A DNA stretch of 62,728 bases from Pseudoselenomonas ruminantium (GCA_002373045.1 DFHU01000010.1:1-62728); one strand, 5' to 3'; shown: positions 15,818 to 24,928, counted from the stretch's first letter. Numbers and translations: made by a program. Notes: a model not told the origin generated them from the sequence alone.

Positions 15818-16444
15818 ATGTTTCACACAACTTTTTACGTGCGTCGTCTGCATTCATTAGTAGGCCTCTTGGCGCTTGGTATGGTGCTCTTTGAGCATAT
15901 CTTCACCAACTCCATGGCCCTGGGCGGCGCTCCTGCACTTAACGGAGCCCTCGCAATGATGGAGCTCATCCCCAAACCGATTTTCCTCGGTCTGGAAATT
16001 GGTGCAATCGCTGCACCGCTGCTCTTCCATGCCATCTATGGCATCTACATTTGCCTGCAGGCTAAGAACAATCCGGGACGTTATGGTTACGTCCGCAACT
16101 GGCAGTTTGCCCTGCAGCGCTGGACGGCATGGTTCCTCGTTGTGTTCCTCGTTTGGCACATCTTCTATCTGCGTATCTTCACGAAAGGTATCGCCGGTAC
16201 GCCGATTTCCTATGAACTCCTGCAGAGCTATTTCGTGGCAAATCCCGTATATGCCCTGCTCTACATCCTTGGCATGTTTGCTGCCATCTTCCATTTCTGC
16301 AATGGTATCACGACCTTCTGCATGACCTGGGGTATCGCTAAAGGTCCCCGCGTTCAGAATGTGATTGGGTGCCTCAGCATGTGCCTTTGCGCTGTGCTGT
16401 GCCTCGTGACGCTGGCATTTATGGGCAGCTACTTTGTGATGTAA
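15818..16444 (+). CDS. sdhC: Succinate dehydrogenase/fumarate reductase cytochrome b subunit
   Basis: 208 residues, ATG 15818 with AGGAGG upstream. There are five membrane helices, as in the di-haem B. subtilis/Wolinella type. Histidines H27, H71, H114 and H159 fall in separate helices at the spacing expected for the four haem ligands. It anchors the flavoprotein and iron-sulfur subunits encoded next and passes electrons between menaquinone and fumarate. Two haems imply an electrogenic or proton-coupled quinone reaction, as in related complexes. Confidence 0.93.
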   Translation: MFHTTFYVRRLHSLVGLLALGMVLFEHIFTNSMALGGAPALNGALAMMELIPKPIFLGLEIGAIAAPLLFHAIYGIYICLQAKNNPGRYGYVRNWQFALQRWTAWFLVVFLVWHIFYLRIFTKGIAGTPISYELLQSYFVANPVYALLYILGMFAAIFHFCNGITTFCMTWGIAKGPRVQNVIGCLSMCLCAVLCLVTLAFMGSYFVM

Positions 16445-16479
16445 TTGCCTTGTGTATGGCAAAGTAAAGGAGAATTTCA

Positions 16480-18387
16480 ATGGCTAATAAACCTGAAAAA
16501 AAGATTATTGTCGTAGGCGGCGGCCTCTCCGGCCTCATGGCTACGCTGAAAATCTGTGAAGACGGCGGTAAGGTTGACCTCTTCTCTTATTGCCCGGTAA
16601 AACGCTCCCATTCCCTGTGCGCTCAGGGCGGCATGAATGCCTGCATGGATACCAAGGGCGAGCATGACTCCATCTATGAGCATTTCGATGATACCGTATA
16701 CGGCGGTGACTTCTTAGCTGACCAGCTGGCTGTTAAAGGCATGGTTGAAGCAGCTCCGAAGCTGGTCAAGATGTTTGACCGCATGGGCGTGCCGTTCACG
16801 CGTACGCCGGAAGGTGTGCTTGACCTCCGTAACTTCGGCGGCCAGAAGAACAAACGTACCGTATTTGCCGGCTCCACTACGGGCCAGCAGCTCCTCTATG
16901 CTCTCGACGAGCAGGTTCGCCGCTGGGAAGTTAAGGGCGGCGTCAAGAAATATGAATTCTGGGAATTCATCAAAATCATCAAGAATAAAGACGGCGTTTG
17001 CCGTGGTATCGTTGCGCAGAACATGAACTCCAACGAAATCGTGGCTTTCCCCGCTGATGTGGTAATCCTGGCTACCGGCGGCCCCGGTCAGGTATATGGC
17101 CGCTGCACGGCTTCCACCATCTGCAATGGTTCCGCAGTATCCGCTGTTTACCAGCAGGGCGCAGAAATCGGCAACCCCGAATTCCTGCAGATTCATCCGA
17201 CGGCTATTCCGGGTTCCGATAAGAACCGCCTGATGTCCGAAGCCTGCCGTGGTGAAGGCGGCCGTGTCTGGGTATATCGCAAGAACCCCCAGACGGGCGA
17301 AAAAGAACGCTGGTACTTCCTCGAAGACATGTATCCGGCATACGGCAACCTCGTACCGCGTGACGTTGCTTCCCGCGCTATCTACAAGGTTGTTGTCCAC
17401 ATGGGCCTTGGCATGACCAATCCGAACCGCGTATATCTGGATCTGTCCCATATTCCGGCAGATTACCTCGAACGCAAACTGGGCGGCATCCTCGAAATGT
17501 ACGATGACTTCGTAGGTCAGGACCCGCGTAAAGTGCCGATGGAAATCTTCCCATCCATCCATTACTCCATGGGCGGCATCTGGGTAGACCGTGAACATCA
17601 CACGAACATCCCGGGCCTTATGGCTTCCGGCGAATGCGACTATCAGTATCATGGTGCAAACCGTCTGGGTGCAAACTCCCTGCTGTCTGCAACTTACTCC
17701 GGCACCATCTCCGGTCCGGAAGCACTGCGTCTTGCCCGCAGCGGCAAACTGGGTGATGCGCTCACGCAGGAAGAACTCGAAGCAGCCCGCAAAGAGTGCG
17801 TAGAAGAATTCGATAAGATTCGCAACATGAACGGCACGGAAAATGCACATCAGATGCACCATGAACTCGGTGACATCATGTACAAATATGTGTCCATCGA
17901 ACGCGATAACAACGGTCTCAAACAGTGCATGAAAGAACTCCATGCCCTCCTCAAGCGTTGGGACAACATCGGTGTTACGGACCATGGCAACTGGGCAAAT
18001 CAGGAAGCCATGTTCGTTCGTCAGCTCCGCAACATGATTATCTATGCAATGGCCATCACCAAGTCCGCTCTGCAGCGTGACGAAAGCCGCGGCGCTCATG
18101 CCAAGATTGTTCTGAAGTCCGACTATGACAGCTGGGATGCAGCGAAGAAGCAGGCCTTCGATGAGAAGAATGGCAAATACCATTTCGATGCCGAAACCGG
18201 CCGTGCGATGACGGATGATGGTAATGATGATTTGCTGTTCTTTGGCCGTGATGATGAGAAATTCATGCGCACCACGGTGGTATCTTTTGACGCTGCCAAC
18301 AGTGAACCGGAAGTTTCCTATCGTGAATTTGAGCACTCTCTCATTAAGCCGCGTCTGCGTAACTACGCTGTAGCTAAGAAAGAGTAA
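16480..18387 (+). CDS. sdhA: Succinate dehydrogenase/fumarate reductase flavoprotein subunit
   Basis: 635 residues, ATG 16480 with AAAGGAG upstream. N-terminal FAD-binding VVGGGLSGLMATLKI is followed by KRSHSLCAQGGMNA, whose histidine carries the covalent FAD. Active-site segments include HPTAIPGSDKNRLMSEACRGEGGR, LVPRDVASRAIY with the proton-shuttling arginine, and SIHYSMGGIWVD. Length suits the non-classical Firmicute/epsilon type. It sits between sdhC and sdhB with short gaps. Physiologically this is probably the terminal reductase of fumarate respiration. Confidence 0.96.
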   Translation: MANKPEKKIIVVGGGLSGLMATLKICEDGGKVDLFSYCPVKRSHSLCAQGGMNACMDTKGEHDSIYEHFDDTVYGGDFLADQLAVKGMVEAAPKLVKMFDRMGVPFTRTPEGVLDLRNFGGQKNKRTVFAGSTTGQQLLYALDEQVRRWEVKGGVKKYEFWEFIKIIKNKDGVCRGIVAQNMNSNEIVAFPADVVILATGGPGQVYGRCTASTICNGSAVSAVYQQGAEIGNPEFLQIHPTAIPGSDKNRLMSEACRGEGGRVWVYRKNPQTGEKERWYFLEDMYPAYGNLVPRDVASRAIYKVVVHMGLGMTNPNRVYLDLSHIPADYLERKLGGILEMYDDFVGQDPRKVPMEIFPSIHYSMGGIWVDREHHTNIPGLMASGECDYQYHGANRLGANSLLSATYSGTISGPEALRLARSGKLGDALTQEELEAARKECVEEFDKIRNMNGTENAHQMHHELGDIMYKYVSIERDNNGLKQCMKELHALLKRWDNIGVTDHGNWANQEAMFVRQLRNMIIYAMAITKSALQRDESRGAHAKIVLKSDYDSWDAAKKQAFDEKNGKYHFDAETGRAMTDDGNDDLLFFGRDDEKFMRTTVVSFDAANSEPEVSYREFEHSLIKPRLRNYAVAKKE

Positions 18388-18404
18388 GAGGGAGGACAAA
18401 CAAA

Positions 18405-19157
18405 ATGGCAGAACAGAAAAAAGTCAGATTCGTAATCGAGCGTCAGGATGGCCCTGATTCGGCACCCTATACGCAAGAATTCGATGTAGATTACCGTCCG
18501 GGCCTGAACGTTGTTGCCGCCCTGATGGAAATTCAGAAGAACCCCGTCACCGTTGACGGCAAGAAAGTTGCTCCCGTTGTCTGGGAATGCAACTGCCTCG
18601 AAAAAGTCTGCGGTGCCTGCATGATGGTCATTAACGGCAAAGCCCGTCAGGCTTGCTGCTCTCTGGTTGACAACCTCGAACAGCCCATCCGCCTGCAGCC
18701 GGCTCGTACGTTCCCGGTTATCCGCGACCTTCTTATTGACCGCTCCGTGATGTTTGAAAGCCTCAAGCGCATTCAGGGCTGGGTCGAAGTTGACGGCACC
18801 TGGGAAGTTAAGGATGCCCCGATTCAGAACCCGTACACCGCACAGACGGCTTACGAGATTTCGCACTGCATGACCTGCGGCTGCTGCATGGAAGCATGCC
18901 CCAACGTTGGCCCGCAGTCCGACTTCATCGGCCCGTCCCCGACGGTTCAGGCATATCTCTTCAACCTCCATCCGCTGGGAAAATTCGACGCTCCGAAGCG
19001 CCTCAATGCCCTGATGGAAAAAGGCGGCATCACCAGCTGCGGCAACAGCCAGAACTGCGTACAGGCCTGCCCGAAGAACATCAAGCTCACGACTTATCTC
19101 GCACAGCTTAACCGCGATGTGAATAAGCAGGCTCTGAAGAACATCTTCAACCATTAA
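18405..19157 (+). CDS. sdhB: Succinate dehydrogenase/fumarate reductase iron-sulfur subunit
   Basis: 250 residues, ATG 18405 with GGGAGG upstream. Cluster ligands are visible: CNCLEKVCGACMMVINGKARQACC for 2Fe-2S, CMTCGCCMEACP for one C-terminal cluster, and CGNSQNCVQACPK contributing to the others. The C-terminal cysteine sets match the 4Fe-4S plus 3Fe-4S pattern. It wires the flavin to the haems of SdhC. It is the last gene of the operon, followed by a strong terminator. Confidence 0.95.
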   Translation: MAEQKKVRFVIERQDGPDSAPYTQEFDVDYRPGLNVVAALMEIQKNPVTVDGKKVAPVVWECNCLEKVCGACMMVINGKARQACCSLVDNLEQPIRLQPARTFPVIRDLLIDRSVMFESLKRIQGWVEVDGTWEVKDAPIQNPYTAQTAYEISHCMTCGCCMEACPNVGPQSDFIGPSPTVQAYLFNLHPLGKFDAPKRLNALMEKGGITSCGNSQNCVQACPKNIKLTTYLAQLNRDVNKQALKNIFNH

Positions 19158-19177
19158 TTGCATATGCAATAGGCAAT

Positions 19178-19206
19178 AAAGCCCCCGCCAAATGGCGGGG
19201 GCTTTG
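19178..19206 (+). terminator. Terminator of the fumarase-sdhCAB operon
   Basis: A GC-rich perfect stem (AAAGCCCCCGCCA against TGGCGGGGGCTTT) with a tiny loop, 20 bases after the sdhB stop codon. Confidence 0.9.
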
Positions 19207-19314
19207 CTCGTTCTTTTTCGTGTTTTTCCTTGCTTATTACCCCTGTTTAGGTATAAAATATTAATAAGTGGGTATATTGCCCCAGTAGAAAATCGGCAAT
19301 GTAGGATGATCATT

Positions 19315-21006
19315 ATGAGAAAAAATAATCGTATTCCCCTGAGCCCTTGTCTGCGCCGTTTCCGGTTTTATTTTGACCTGTTGGGAAAGACGGCTAAAGA
19401 CTATTTGTTTTTCACCGATTTACAGGAAAATCTGGTGATGGTATCGCCGAATCTGGTCAATGATTTTGACCTGCCCGGCGAAATTATGCATGATTTTGAC
19501 CAGTATTGGGTACCGTTGGTTCATCCCGAGGAGAGGGGAACTTATCAGGCTTCCATAAGCAAAGTTCTGGCATCACAAGTATCTTGCGAACATAATATGG
19601 AGTATCGTGTCAAGAACCGCAAGGGCGAATATATCTGGATTTGCTGCCGCGGCAGAGTAGGGCTTGACCGGGAAGGCAGACCCTATATGTTTGTAGGTAC
19701 GATGTCCCGCATGGCACAGCGCAATCAGGCAGACGAAGTGACGGGACTCTTAAACAAATATCAGTTTGAACACGCGGTAAAATTGGCGTTAGCGCAATAC
19801 CGGGCCACCGGCGAAGGCGGGGCCATTATGGTTTTGGGACTGGACAATTTTAAGATTGTCAATGAAACTTACAACCGCATGACCGGGGATTTGGTTTTGA
19901 AGCGGGTAGCTGATGTAATCGGTAATGTTATTCCCTCGGAACTTACGTTGTTTAAGCTGGACGGGGATGAGTATGCCCTGATTTATCCGAATGCCAAGGC
20001 AGAGGATGTAGCAGATATTTTTGCCAGCGTGCAAAGTGCCCTGTCACGGCCTCAGGATATTGACGGTCATCAGTATTTTTGTACAGCTTCCTGCGGCACG
20101 GTGTTTTATCCGGAAGCCGGGAAGGATTACCTGGTGCTGCACAAACATGCAGAAGCCGCTATGGATATTGCCAAGCGGGAGGGCAAGAACCGCAATGTAC
20201 TATTCAGCAAGGAGCAATATAACCGCTGGGTGCGTTCTATTTCCATGCGTGACAGCATTTGGGAGAGTGTGGAAAATGGCTGTGTGGGCTTCAGTTTGTT
20301 CTTCCAGCCACAGGTAAGCGCTGTAGACCAGCAGCTCATTGGGGCCGAAGCCCTGTTGCGCTGGAAAAATCCCAAGGGGCGTATGGTTGCACCGATGGAA
20401 TTTATTCCCATTTTGGAAGAAACCAAGCTCATTATTCCTGTTGGCAAGTGGATTGCTGAAGAGGCTATCAAGACTTGTAAGCGTTGGCGGCGCTTTGTGC
20501 CGGATTTCCGGGTCAGCATCAATATGAGTTATGAGCAGATTAAGGATTTGTCCTTTAAGAACTTTGTGGAGGACTGTCTGGAGCGCTATGATATGCCGCC
20601 GGATTCGATTATTCTGGAACTTACCGAGAGCAAAATCGTGGCGGACTGGAGTTTTATCAACAAGCAGTTTGATTCCTTCCGTCAGATGGGCATTGCGGTG
20701 GCCATGGATGATTTCGGGACGGGCTATTCGTCTTTGGCATCGCTAAAGAACCTCTCCTGCGATATTGTAAAGATTGACCGGGAATTTGTGAAAAAGATTT
20801 TGGTAAATGATTTTGACCGCCGTCTGGTGCAGTATGTGGTGGATTTGTGTCACAGCATTGACATATCCTGCTGTATCGAAGGCGTAGAGGAAGAAGCCGA
20901 ATATGAGCTTTTAACCAAGGAATGCAAGGCGGATTCGATACAGGGATATTTATTTGGTCATCCGGAAAGCGTACCCGATTTTGAAGAAAAATTCCTGCAA
21001 AGTTAA
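19315..21006 (+). CDS. PAS-GGDEF-EAL protein with degenerate GGDEF and intact EAL
   Basis: 563 residues. ATG 19315 is chosen for TAGGATGA upstream; earlier in-frame starts run through the sdhB terminator. Residues about 25-135 form a PAS domain (VPLVHPEERGTY, EYRVKNRKGEYIWICCRGR). The GGDEF domain (about 140-300) has LDGDEYAL where GGDEF is expected, so cyclase activity is doubtful and it may instead bind GTP as a regulator. The EAL domain (about 310-555) has all catalytic elements: GAEALLRW, INMSYEQ, LELTESKI, AMDDFGTGYSS, VKIDREF and EGVEEEAE. It is probably a cyclic di-GMP phosphodiesterase. Confidence 0.92.
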   Translation: MRKNNRIPLSPCLRRFRFYFDLLGKTAKDYLFFTDLQENLVMVSPNLVNDFDLPGEIMHDFDQYWVPLVHPEERGTYQASISKVLASQVSCEHNMEYRVKNRKGEYIWICCRGRVGLDREGRPYMFVGTMSRMAQRNQADEVTGLLNKYQFEHAVKLALAQYRATGEGGAIMVLGLDNFKIVNETYNRMTGDLVLKRVADVIGNVIPSELTLFKLDGDEYALIYPNAKAEDVADIFASVQSALSRPQDIDGHQYFCTASCGTVFYPEAGKDYLVLHKHAEAAMDIAKREGKNRNVLFSKEQYNRWVRSISMRDSIWESVENGCVGFSLFFQPQVSAVDQQLIGAEALLRWKNPKGRMVAPMEFIPILEETKLIIPVGKWIAEEAIKTCKRWRRFVPDFRVSINMSYEQIKDLSFKNFVEDCLERYDMPPDSIILELTESKIVADWSFINKQFDSFRQMGIAVAMDDFGTGYSSLASLKNLSCDIVKIDREFVKKILVNDFDRRLVQYVVDLCHSIDISCCIEGVEEEAEYELLTKECKADSIQGYLFGHPESVPDFEEKFLQS

Positions 21007-21025
21007 GATTGGAGAAAGAAACATT

Positions 21026-21520
21026 ATGTCAAGAAACAAAGAACAGGAAGATATTTCGCTGTTAGGCAATAAGAAGGTTAAATACCACTATGACTATTGC
21101 CCGGAGATTTTGGAAACGTTCCAGAATAAACACCCGGAAAATGATTATTGGGTAAAGTTCAACTGTCCGGAATTTACGGCCCTTTGCCCGATTACGGGAC
21201 AGCCGGATTACGCCACCATCTATATCAGCTATGTGCCGAATGAAAAGATGGTGGAAAGTAAATCACTGAAGCTCTATCTCGTGAGTTTCCGCAATCACGG
21301 GGACTTCCATGAGGATGTGGTGAACGTCATCATGAAGGATCTCGTCAAGCTGATGGAGCCTAAGTATATTGAAGTTTGGGGCAAATTCCTGCCCCGTGGC
21401 GGCATTTCTATTGACCCTTATGCCAACTATGGCCAGCCGGGCACGAAGTTCGAGGAACTGGCATGGCGCCGTTTTGCGGAGCATGATATGGTAGCGATGG
21501 ATAAGGTGGACAACCGCTAA
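21026..21520 (+). CDS. queF: NADPH-dependent preQ0 reductase
   Basis: 164 residues, ATG 21026 with TTGGAGAAAG upstream. This is the short, YkvM-like type of QueF. It reduces preQ0 nitrile to preQ1 amine in queuosine synthesis. The catalytic cysteine is in FTALCPITGQPDYATIYISY, and the NADPH-binding signature is VESKSLKLYLVSFR. RGGISIDPYANYG follows near the C-terminus. Other queuosine genes are not in the window. It starts 20 bases after the EAL gene and 23 bases before the pyridoxamine kinase, so it may be read with either. Confidence 0.95.
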   Translation: MSRNKEQEDISLLGNKKVKYHYDYCPEILETFQNKHPENDYWVKFNCPEFTALCPITGQPDYATIYISYVPNEKMVESKSLKLYLVSFRNHGDFHEDVVNVIMKDLVKLMEPKYIEVWGKFLPRGGISIDPYANYGQPGTKFEELAWRRFAEHDMVAMDKVDNR

Positions 21521-21542
21521 TTGTATTCCGGGAGGAGATTCC

Positions 21543-22370
21543 TTGCTAAGACGTCAAAAACGCATTGCCCTGATTAACGATATAACGGGTTTTGGCCGTT
21601 GCTCGGTGGCGGTGGAACTGCCGCTGATTTCGGCCATGAAGATTCAGGCCTGTCCTTTGCCGACTGCGATATTATCGGTACATACAGGCTTTGAACACCA
21701 CTATCTGGACGACTATACAGCGCGGATGAAGCCCTATATGGACAGCTGGGAGAAAAACCGGCTGTCCTTTGATGGTATTTGCACAGGCTTCTTGGGCTCT
21801 GTACAGCAGATTGCCATTGTGGAGGACTTTATCCGCCGCTTCAAGCAGCCTTCGACACGGGTGATGGTTGACCCCGTGATGGGGGATAACGGCAAACTCT
21901 ACAGTTCCTATACCATGGAGATGTGTGCGGAAATGCGGCGTCTGCTGGCGCATGCCGATTTGGTCACGCCCAATCTCACGGAAGCCTGCATTCTGCTGGA
22001 TATTCCTTATCCCAAGGATGGTCTGGTCAGCAATGAGGAGCTGGAATACATGGCCAGTGAACTCTCTGTACAAGGCCCGTCGCAGGTAATCATCACCGGG
22101 CTGCATGGAGAGGATTCCCTGCGCAACTTCATCTACGAAGCCGGACGGGGCAAGGTGCTGACGGTGGAAAAAATCGGCGGTGACCGGTCGGGAACAGGCG
22201 ATGCCTTTGCGGCCATTGTGGCCGGGAGTCTCATCAACGGCGAAACCTTGGAACAGGCAGCGGTCAAGGCCGCCGAGTTTATCAATAAATGCCTGCAATA
22301 TGCGGAAAAACTGGATTTGCCGTGGAATTATGGCATGCCATTTGAAGAATATCTTAGGGAGCTGAAATAA
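21543..22370 (+). CDS. Pyridoxamine/pyridoxal kinase
   Basis: 275 residues, TTG 21543 with GGGAGGAG upstream. Ribokinase-fold enzyme of the PdxK/PdxY group: INDITGFGRCSVAVELPLIS at the N-terminus, VMVDPVMGDNGKLY, LVTPNLTEACILL, and the anion-hole GDRSGTGDAFAAIVAG with the catalytic aspartate. It phosphorylates vitamin B6 vitamers in a salvage route to pyridoxal phosphate. It abuts the radical SAM gene with no gap. Confidence 0.9.
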   Translation: MLRRQKRIALINDITGFGRCSVAVELPLISAMKIQACPLPTAILSVHTGFEHHYLDDYTARMKPYMDSWEKNRLSFDGICTGFLGSVQQIAIVEDFIRRFKQPSTRVMVDPVMGDNGKLYSSYTMEMCAEMRRLLAHADLVTPNLTEACILLDIPYPKDGLVSNEELEYMASELSVQGPSQVIITGLHGEDSLRNFIYEAGRGKVLTVEKIGGDRSGTGDAFAAIVAGSLINGETLEQAAVKAAEFINKCLQYAEKLDLPWNYGMPFEEYLRELK

Positions 22371-23030
22371 ATGTTAGTCTATGCAACCCATAAGGGGGGC
22401 AGATATTTGCCGCTTTCTGAAAGCCTAAAGGAGCAGCCGGAGGGTAAGCGGAATCTTTATGTGAATATCACCAACGAGTGTAACTGCGCCTGCACCTTCT
22501 GCCTGCGCAATATGAAAAAGATGGCCGAAGAATCCAGCCTGTGGCTGAAGAAGCGCCCTACGGTGGAAGAACTCAAAGCCGCGCTGGATGACGTTCCTTG
22601 GGAATACATCAAGGAAGTTGTGTTCTGCGGCTTCGGCGAACCGACCATGCAGCTGGCTGTGCTTACGGAGCTTTTGCACTATGTTAAAAAGCAGCATCCG
22701 GAACTGCCGACCCGCCTCAATACCAATGGGCTGGGCGAATTGGAATACGGCCGAGAGATTGCGGAGGATTTCCAAGGCGTTCTCGATACCATCTCCATCA
22801 GCCTCAACGCCTCCAATGCGGAGCGTTATTACGAGCTGACCAGGGCTAAATACGGGCTGAAATCCTATGAGGCTATGCTCGACTTTGCTGAACACAGCAA
22901 GAAGTATGTGCCTAATGTGGTACTGACCATTGTGGACAAAGTGGAAGGCCCTGAGGAAATTGCTAAATGTCAGGCCATCTGCGATGCCCGCGGGTTGACA
23001 CTGCGGGTTCGTCCTTACGAAGATAGCTGA
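22371..23030 (+). CDS. TatD-linked radical SAM protein
   Basis: 219 residues, ATG immediately after the kinase stop codon, so probably translated by reinitiation. The radical SAM cluster motif is NECNCACTFCLRN (CxxxCxxC, with one extra cysteine inside). FCGFGEPTMQ is the SAM-binding GGE-like motif, and LNTNG follows. The short length fits the TatD-associated subgroup, whose reaction is unknown; no tatD gene is nearby in this window. The shape of the family call rests on overall pattern recognition. Confidence 0.75.
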   Translation: MLVYATHKGGRYLPLSESLKEQPEGKRNLYVNITNECNCACTFCLRNMKKMAEESSLWLKKRPTVEELKAALDDVPWEYIKEVVFCGFGEPTMQLAVLTELLHYVKKQHPELPTRLNTNGLGELEYGREIAEDFQGVLDTISISLNASNAERYYELTRAKYGLKSYEAMLDFAEHSKKYVPNVVLTIVDKVEGPEEIAKCQAICDARGLTLRVRPYEDS

Positions 23031-23054
23031 TAGGGTAACTTGGAAAAGTAACTT

Positions 23055-23129
23055 AAAGGAGCGGTATAACCTTTTCTGCAGCGTTTGACAAGTTTGTCAA
23101 AGCGAAAGAAAAGGTTATACCGCTCCTTT
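23055..23129. repeat. Hairpin repeat family, copy D
   Basis: Perfectly complementary 23-base arms (beginning AAAGGAGCGGTATAACC) around a reverse-oriented centre GCGTTTGACAAGTTTGTC. It lies between the convergent radical SAM and Bax-inhibitor-like genes and could terminate both. Its arm sequence is unrelated to those of copies A-C. Confidence 0.85.
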
Positions 23130-23152
23130 TGTGTATGCGTTACCGTATTTTA

Positions 23153-23875
23153 TCAGTCGTCGCCCATATTGCTGATGGTCAACAGCAGGTCAATGCAGCG
23201 TACATAGAGCCAGACGAGCGTAATCAGCAGGGAGAAGGCGCAGTACCATTCATAGTCCTTGGGCAGCCCCTGCGCAACAGCTTCCTGAATCTGCTGGTAG
23301 TCGATAAAGAGGCAGGCCGTGGCAATGCCGATAATCAAGAGATTAATGCCAATGCCAATCAGACCGCCATCCATAAAGCCGAAATCCACGCTGAAGAAAT
23401 AGGACATCACAAAGCGCAGCAGATAGGCCAGCAAGAGGCCCATTAGGGCAATGGTAACGCCCTTGATGAACTTGCCATCTACCGTAATCCAGCCCTGGCT
23501 GAACACGAGCGCAGCCGCAATGGCAATGGTGAAGGTGAGCAGCACAGCCTGAATGACGATGCCGGGCAGAAAAGCCTCGGCAATCATGGAAAGCATGGCA
23601 ATGGAGGCACCTTCAAAGATGGCAAAAAGCGGTGAGATAAAACCGGCGGTCTGCGGCTTGAAGCTGACGATAAAGGTCATAATCAGACAGCCTACACAGG
23701 CGACGCCCGTAGTAACCATCGTGGCATAGCCGCTGACGATGGTGGCCAGCGCCGAACCGGCAACCAAAAGCACCATGAGAATTTCCTTCATGGCAATGCC
23801 GGAATAACTGGCCGCTTCCGACATAAACGCCCCACGGCTGAGGTCTTGTACTTTACCGAGCATAGGATTTTCCAT
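23153..23875 (-). CDS. Bax inhibitor-1/YccA-family membrane protein
   Basis: 240 residues on the minus strand, ATG at 23875. Seven membrane helices. The family C-terminal signature is clear: CLFIDYQQIQEAVAQGLPKDYEWYCAFSLLITLVWLYVRCIDLL with the helix-embedded aspartates of BI-1 proteins (only portions matter: DYQQI and YEWYCAFSL). Bacterial relatives behave as pH-gated calcium leak channels or modulators of membrane protease FtsH. Nothing nearby narrows the role. The N-terminus MENPMLGKVQ is cytoplasmic by charge. Confidence 0.88.
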   Translation of the reverse strand: MENPMLGKVQDLSRGAFMSEAASYSGIAMKEILMVLLVAGSALATIVSGYATMVTTGVACVGCLIMTFIVSFKPQTAGFISPLFAIFEGASIAMLSMIAEAFLPGIVIQAVLLTFTIAIAAALVFSQGWITVDGKFIKGVTIALMGLLLAYLLRFVMSYFFSVDFGFMDGGLIGIGINLLIIGIATACLFIDYQQIQEAVAQGLPKDYEWYCAFSLLITLVWLYVRCIDLLLTISNMGDD

Positions 23876-23967
23876 AATAACATCCCCTATCCTAAAAGAT
23901 TTATAACTACATCATTATTTTAACATAAATCTGAAAAATTTACCATTTCCGTGACAGCAATTTGCAC

Positions 23968-24597
23968 TTATAGTGACCGTCTTATCTCGATAACTCTCCC
24001 TATAATCAATAAGGGGAGTTTTTTTATATCCTGATGGGAGTAAAATTGGGGCGTATAGATGGCAGCATTATGACCGATTAGGGTAATGCCATCGTCACTT
24101 TTCTTTACTTCTTTGATGGTAGAATCTTCGCCGTTAATAGATAGCACGGCAATTTGGCCGTTATCCACGGTATCTTGCTGCCGTATGATGATGGTGTCGC
24201 CATCCATGATAGTAGGCTCCATGCTATGACCTTGCATTCGCAGGGCAAAATAGGAATAGCCATCATTTCTGTAGGTGTCGTTCAACGATTCATAGCCGAT
24301 AATTTCTTTGCTCTTATGAGGAAGAATCTTTGCACTTGCTTTATTAAGAACGGGAATTTTATAACTACTAGCATAAATGACAGGCTGGCTTTGGTGGTCA
24401 ATAGACGGCTCAATGATGGCGCTTTTTAATAGGCCGAAATGGTCGGCGATTTTCTGAATTGCTCCCATGCGCGGGATTTTGGTTCCGTTTTCCCATGTGG
24501 AGACAGCTTTATCTGAAACGCCAGCGATGGCCGCAAACTCTTTTTGTGATAAATTATGTTGTAAACGCAGGTTCTTAATATTATGTCCGATAGACAA
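23968..24597 (-). CDS. Phage-type S24 repressor (HTH plus LexA-like peptidase)
   Basis: 209 residues. TTG 24597 is chosen because GGAGGTG lies six bases upstream; earlier in-frame starts would translate the operator region. Residues about 1-65 form an XRE HTH (NLSQKEFAAIAGVSDKAVSTWENG). The C-terminal S24 domain has GHSMEPTIMDGD with the catalytic Ser and STIKEV with the catalytic Lys, as in CI-like and LexA-like proteins that self-cleave after DNA damage. It is divergent from a Cro-like gene across an operator region, the layout of a lysogeny switch. No structural phage genes follow, so it probably controls the neighbouring recombinase or island. Confidence 0.9.
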   Translation of the reverse strand: MSIGHNIKNLRLQHNLSQKEFAAIAGVSDKAVSTWENGTKIPRMGAIQKIADHFGLLKSAIIEPSIDHQSQPVIYASSYKIPVLNKASAKILPHKSKEIIGYESLNDTYRNDGYSYFALRMQGHSMEPTIMDGDTIIIRQQDTVDNGQIAVLSINGEDSTIKEVKKSDDGITLIGHNAAIYTPQFYSHQDIKKLPLLIIGRVIEIRRSL

Positions 24598-24623
24598 GAT
24601 GAACACCTCCATGATTAAAGAAT

Positions 24624-24636
24624 ATACTAAAAGTAG
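24624..24636. promoter_or_regulatory. Operator O1 in the repressor promoter
   Basis: ATACTAAAAGTAG matches the palindrome CTACTAAAAGTAG except at the first base. It lies in the spacer of a minus-strand promoter: TTGCCA (24647-24642) and TATTCT (24624-24619), 17 bases apart. Confidence 0.7.
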
Positions 24637-24664
24637 TATAATGGCAATAATAAACATGGAGACT

Positions 24665-24677
24665 CTACTTAAAATAG
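24665..24677. promoter_or_regulatory. Operator O2 upstream of the cro-like promoter
   Basis: CTACTTAAAATAG, an imperfect palindrome directly abutting the -35 box at 24678. Its start is 21 bases (two helical turns) from O3. Confidence 0.65.
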
Positions 24678-24706
24678 TTGACAATCTACCTATAGTAGAA
24701 TATATT
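24678..24706 (+). promoter_or_regulatory. Promoter of the cro-like gene
   Basis: TTGACA (24678-24683) and TATATT (24701-24706) with a 17-base spacer; operator O3 fills most of the spacer. Confidence 0.8.
24686..24698. promoter_or_regulatory. Operator O3 between -35 and -10 of the cro-like promoter
   Basis: CTACCTATAGTAG, palindromic arms CTAC/GTAG. Repressor bound here would directly block polymerase. Confidence 0.7.
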
Positions 24707-24739
24707 ATTAATAAATAAGCGGTAAAGGGGGCGGAACTA

Positions 24740-24928
24740 ATGGCGTTAACATTGAAACAGGCCAGGCAGATGCAAGGGAAAAGTCAGTTGGAAATGGCAA
24801 AACTACTGAAGATTCATGTTAAAACATATCAGCGTTTAGAAGAAAAACCAAACAAAACAACCATAGAACAGGCGAAAAAGATAGCGTCATACCTAAAAAT
24901 TTCTTATGATATGATTTTTTTTTGCTGA
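24740..24928 (+). CDS. Small Cro-like XRE protein
   Basis: 62 residues, ATG 24740 with AAAGGGGG upstream. Nearly the whole protein is an HTH: LKQARQMQGKSQLEMAKLLKI, TYQRLEEKPNKTT, ASYLKISYDMIFF. It is divergent from the S24 repressor and downstream of operators O2 and O3, so a Cro-like antagonist role is likely. A perfect copy of the operator follows its stop codon. Confidence 0.8.
   Translation: MALTLKQARQMQGKSQLEMAKLLKIHVKTYQRLEEKPNKTTIEQAKKIASYLKISYDMIFFC

Noticed and set aside
16714..18399. Long minus-strand open frame (561 codons) across sdhA
   Set aside because: It is antisense to a textbook sdhA gene with strong codon bias, which removes stops from the opposite strand; the translation shows no domain.
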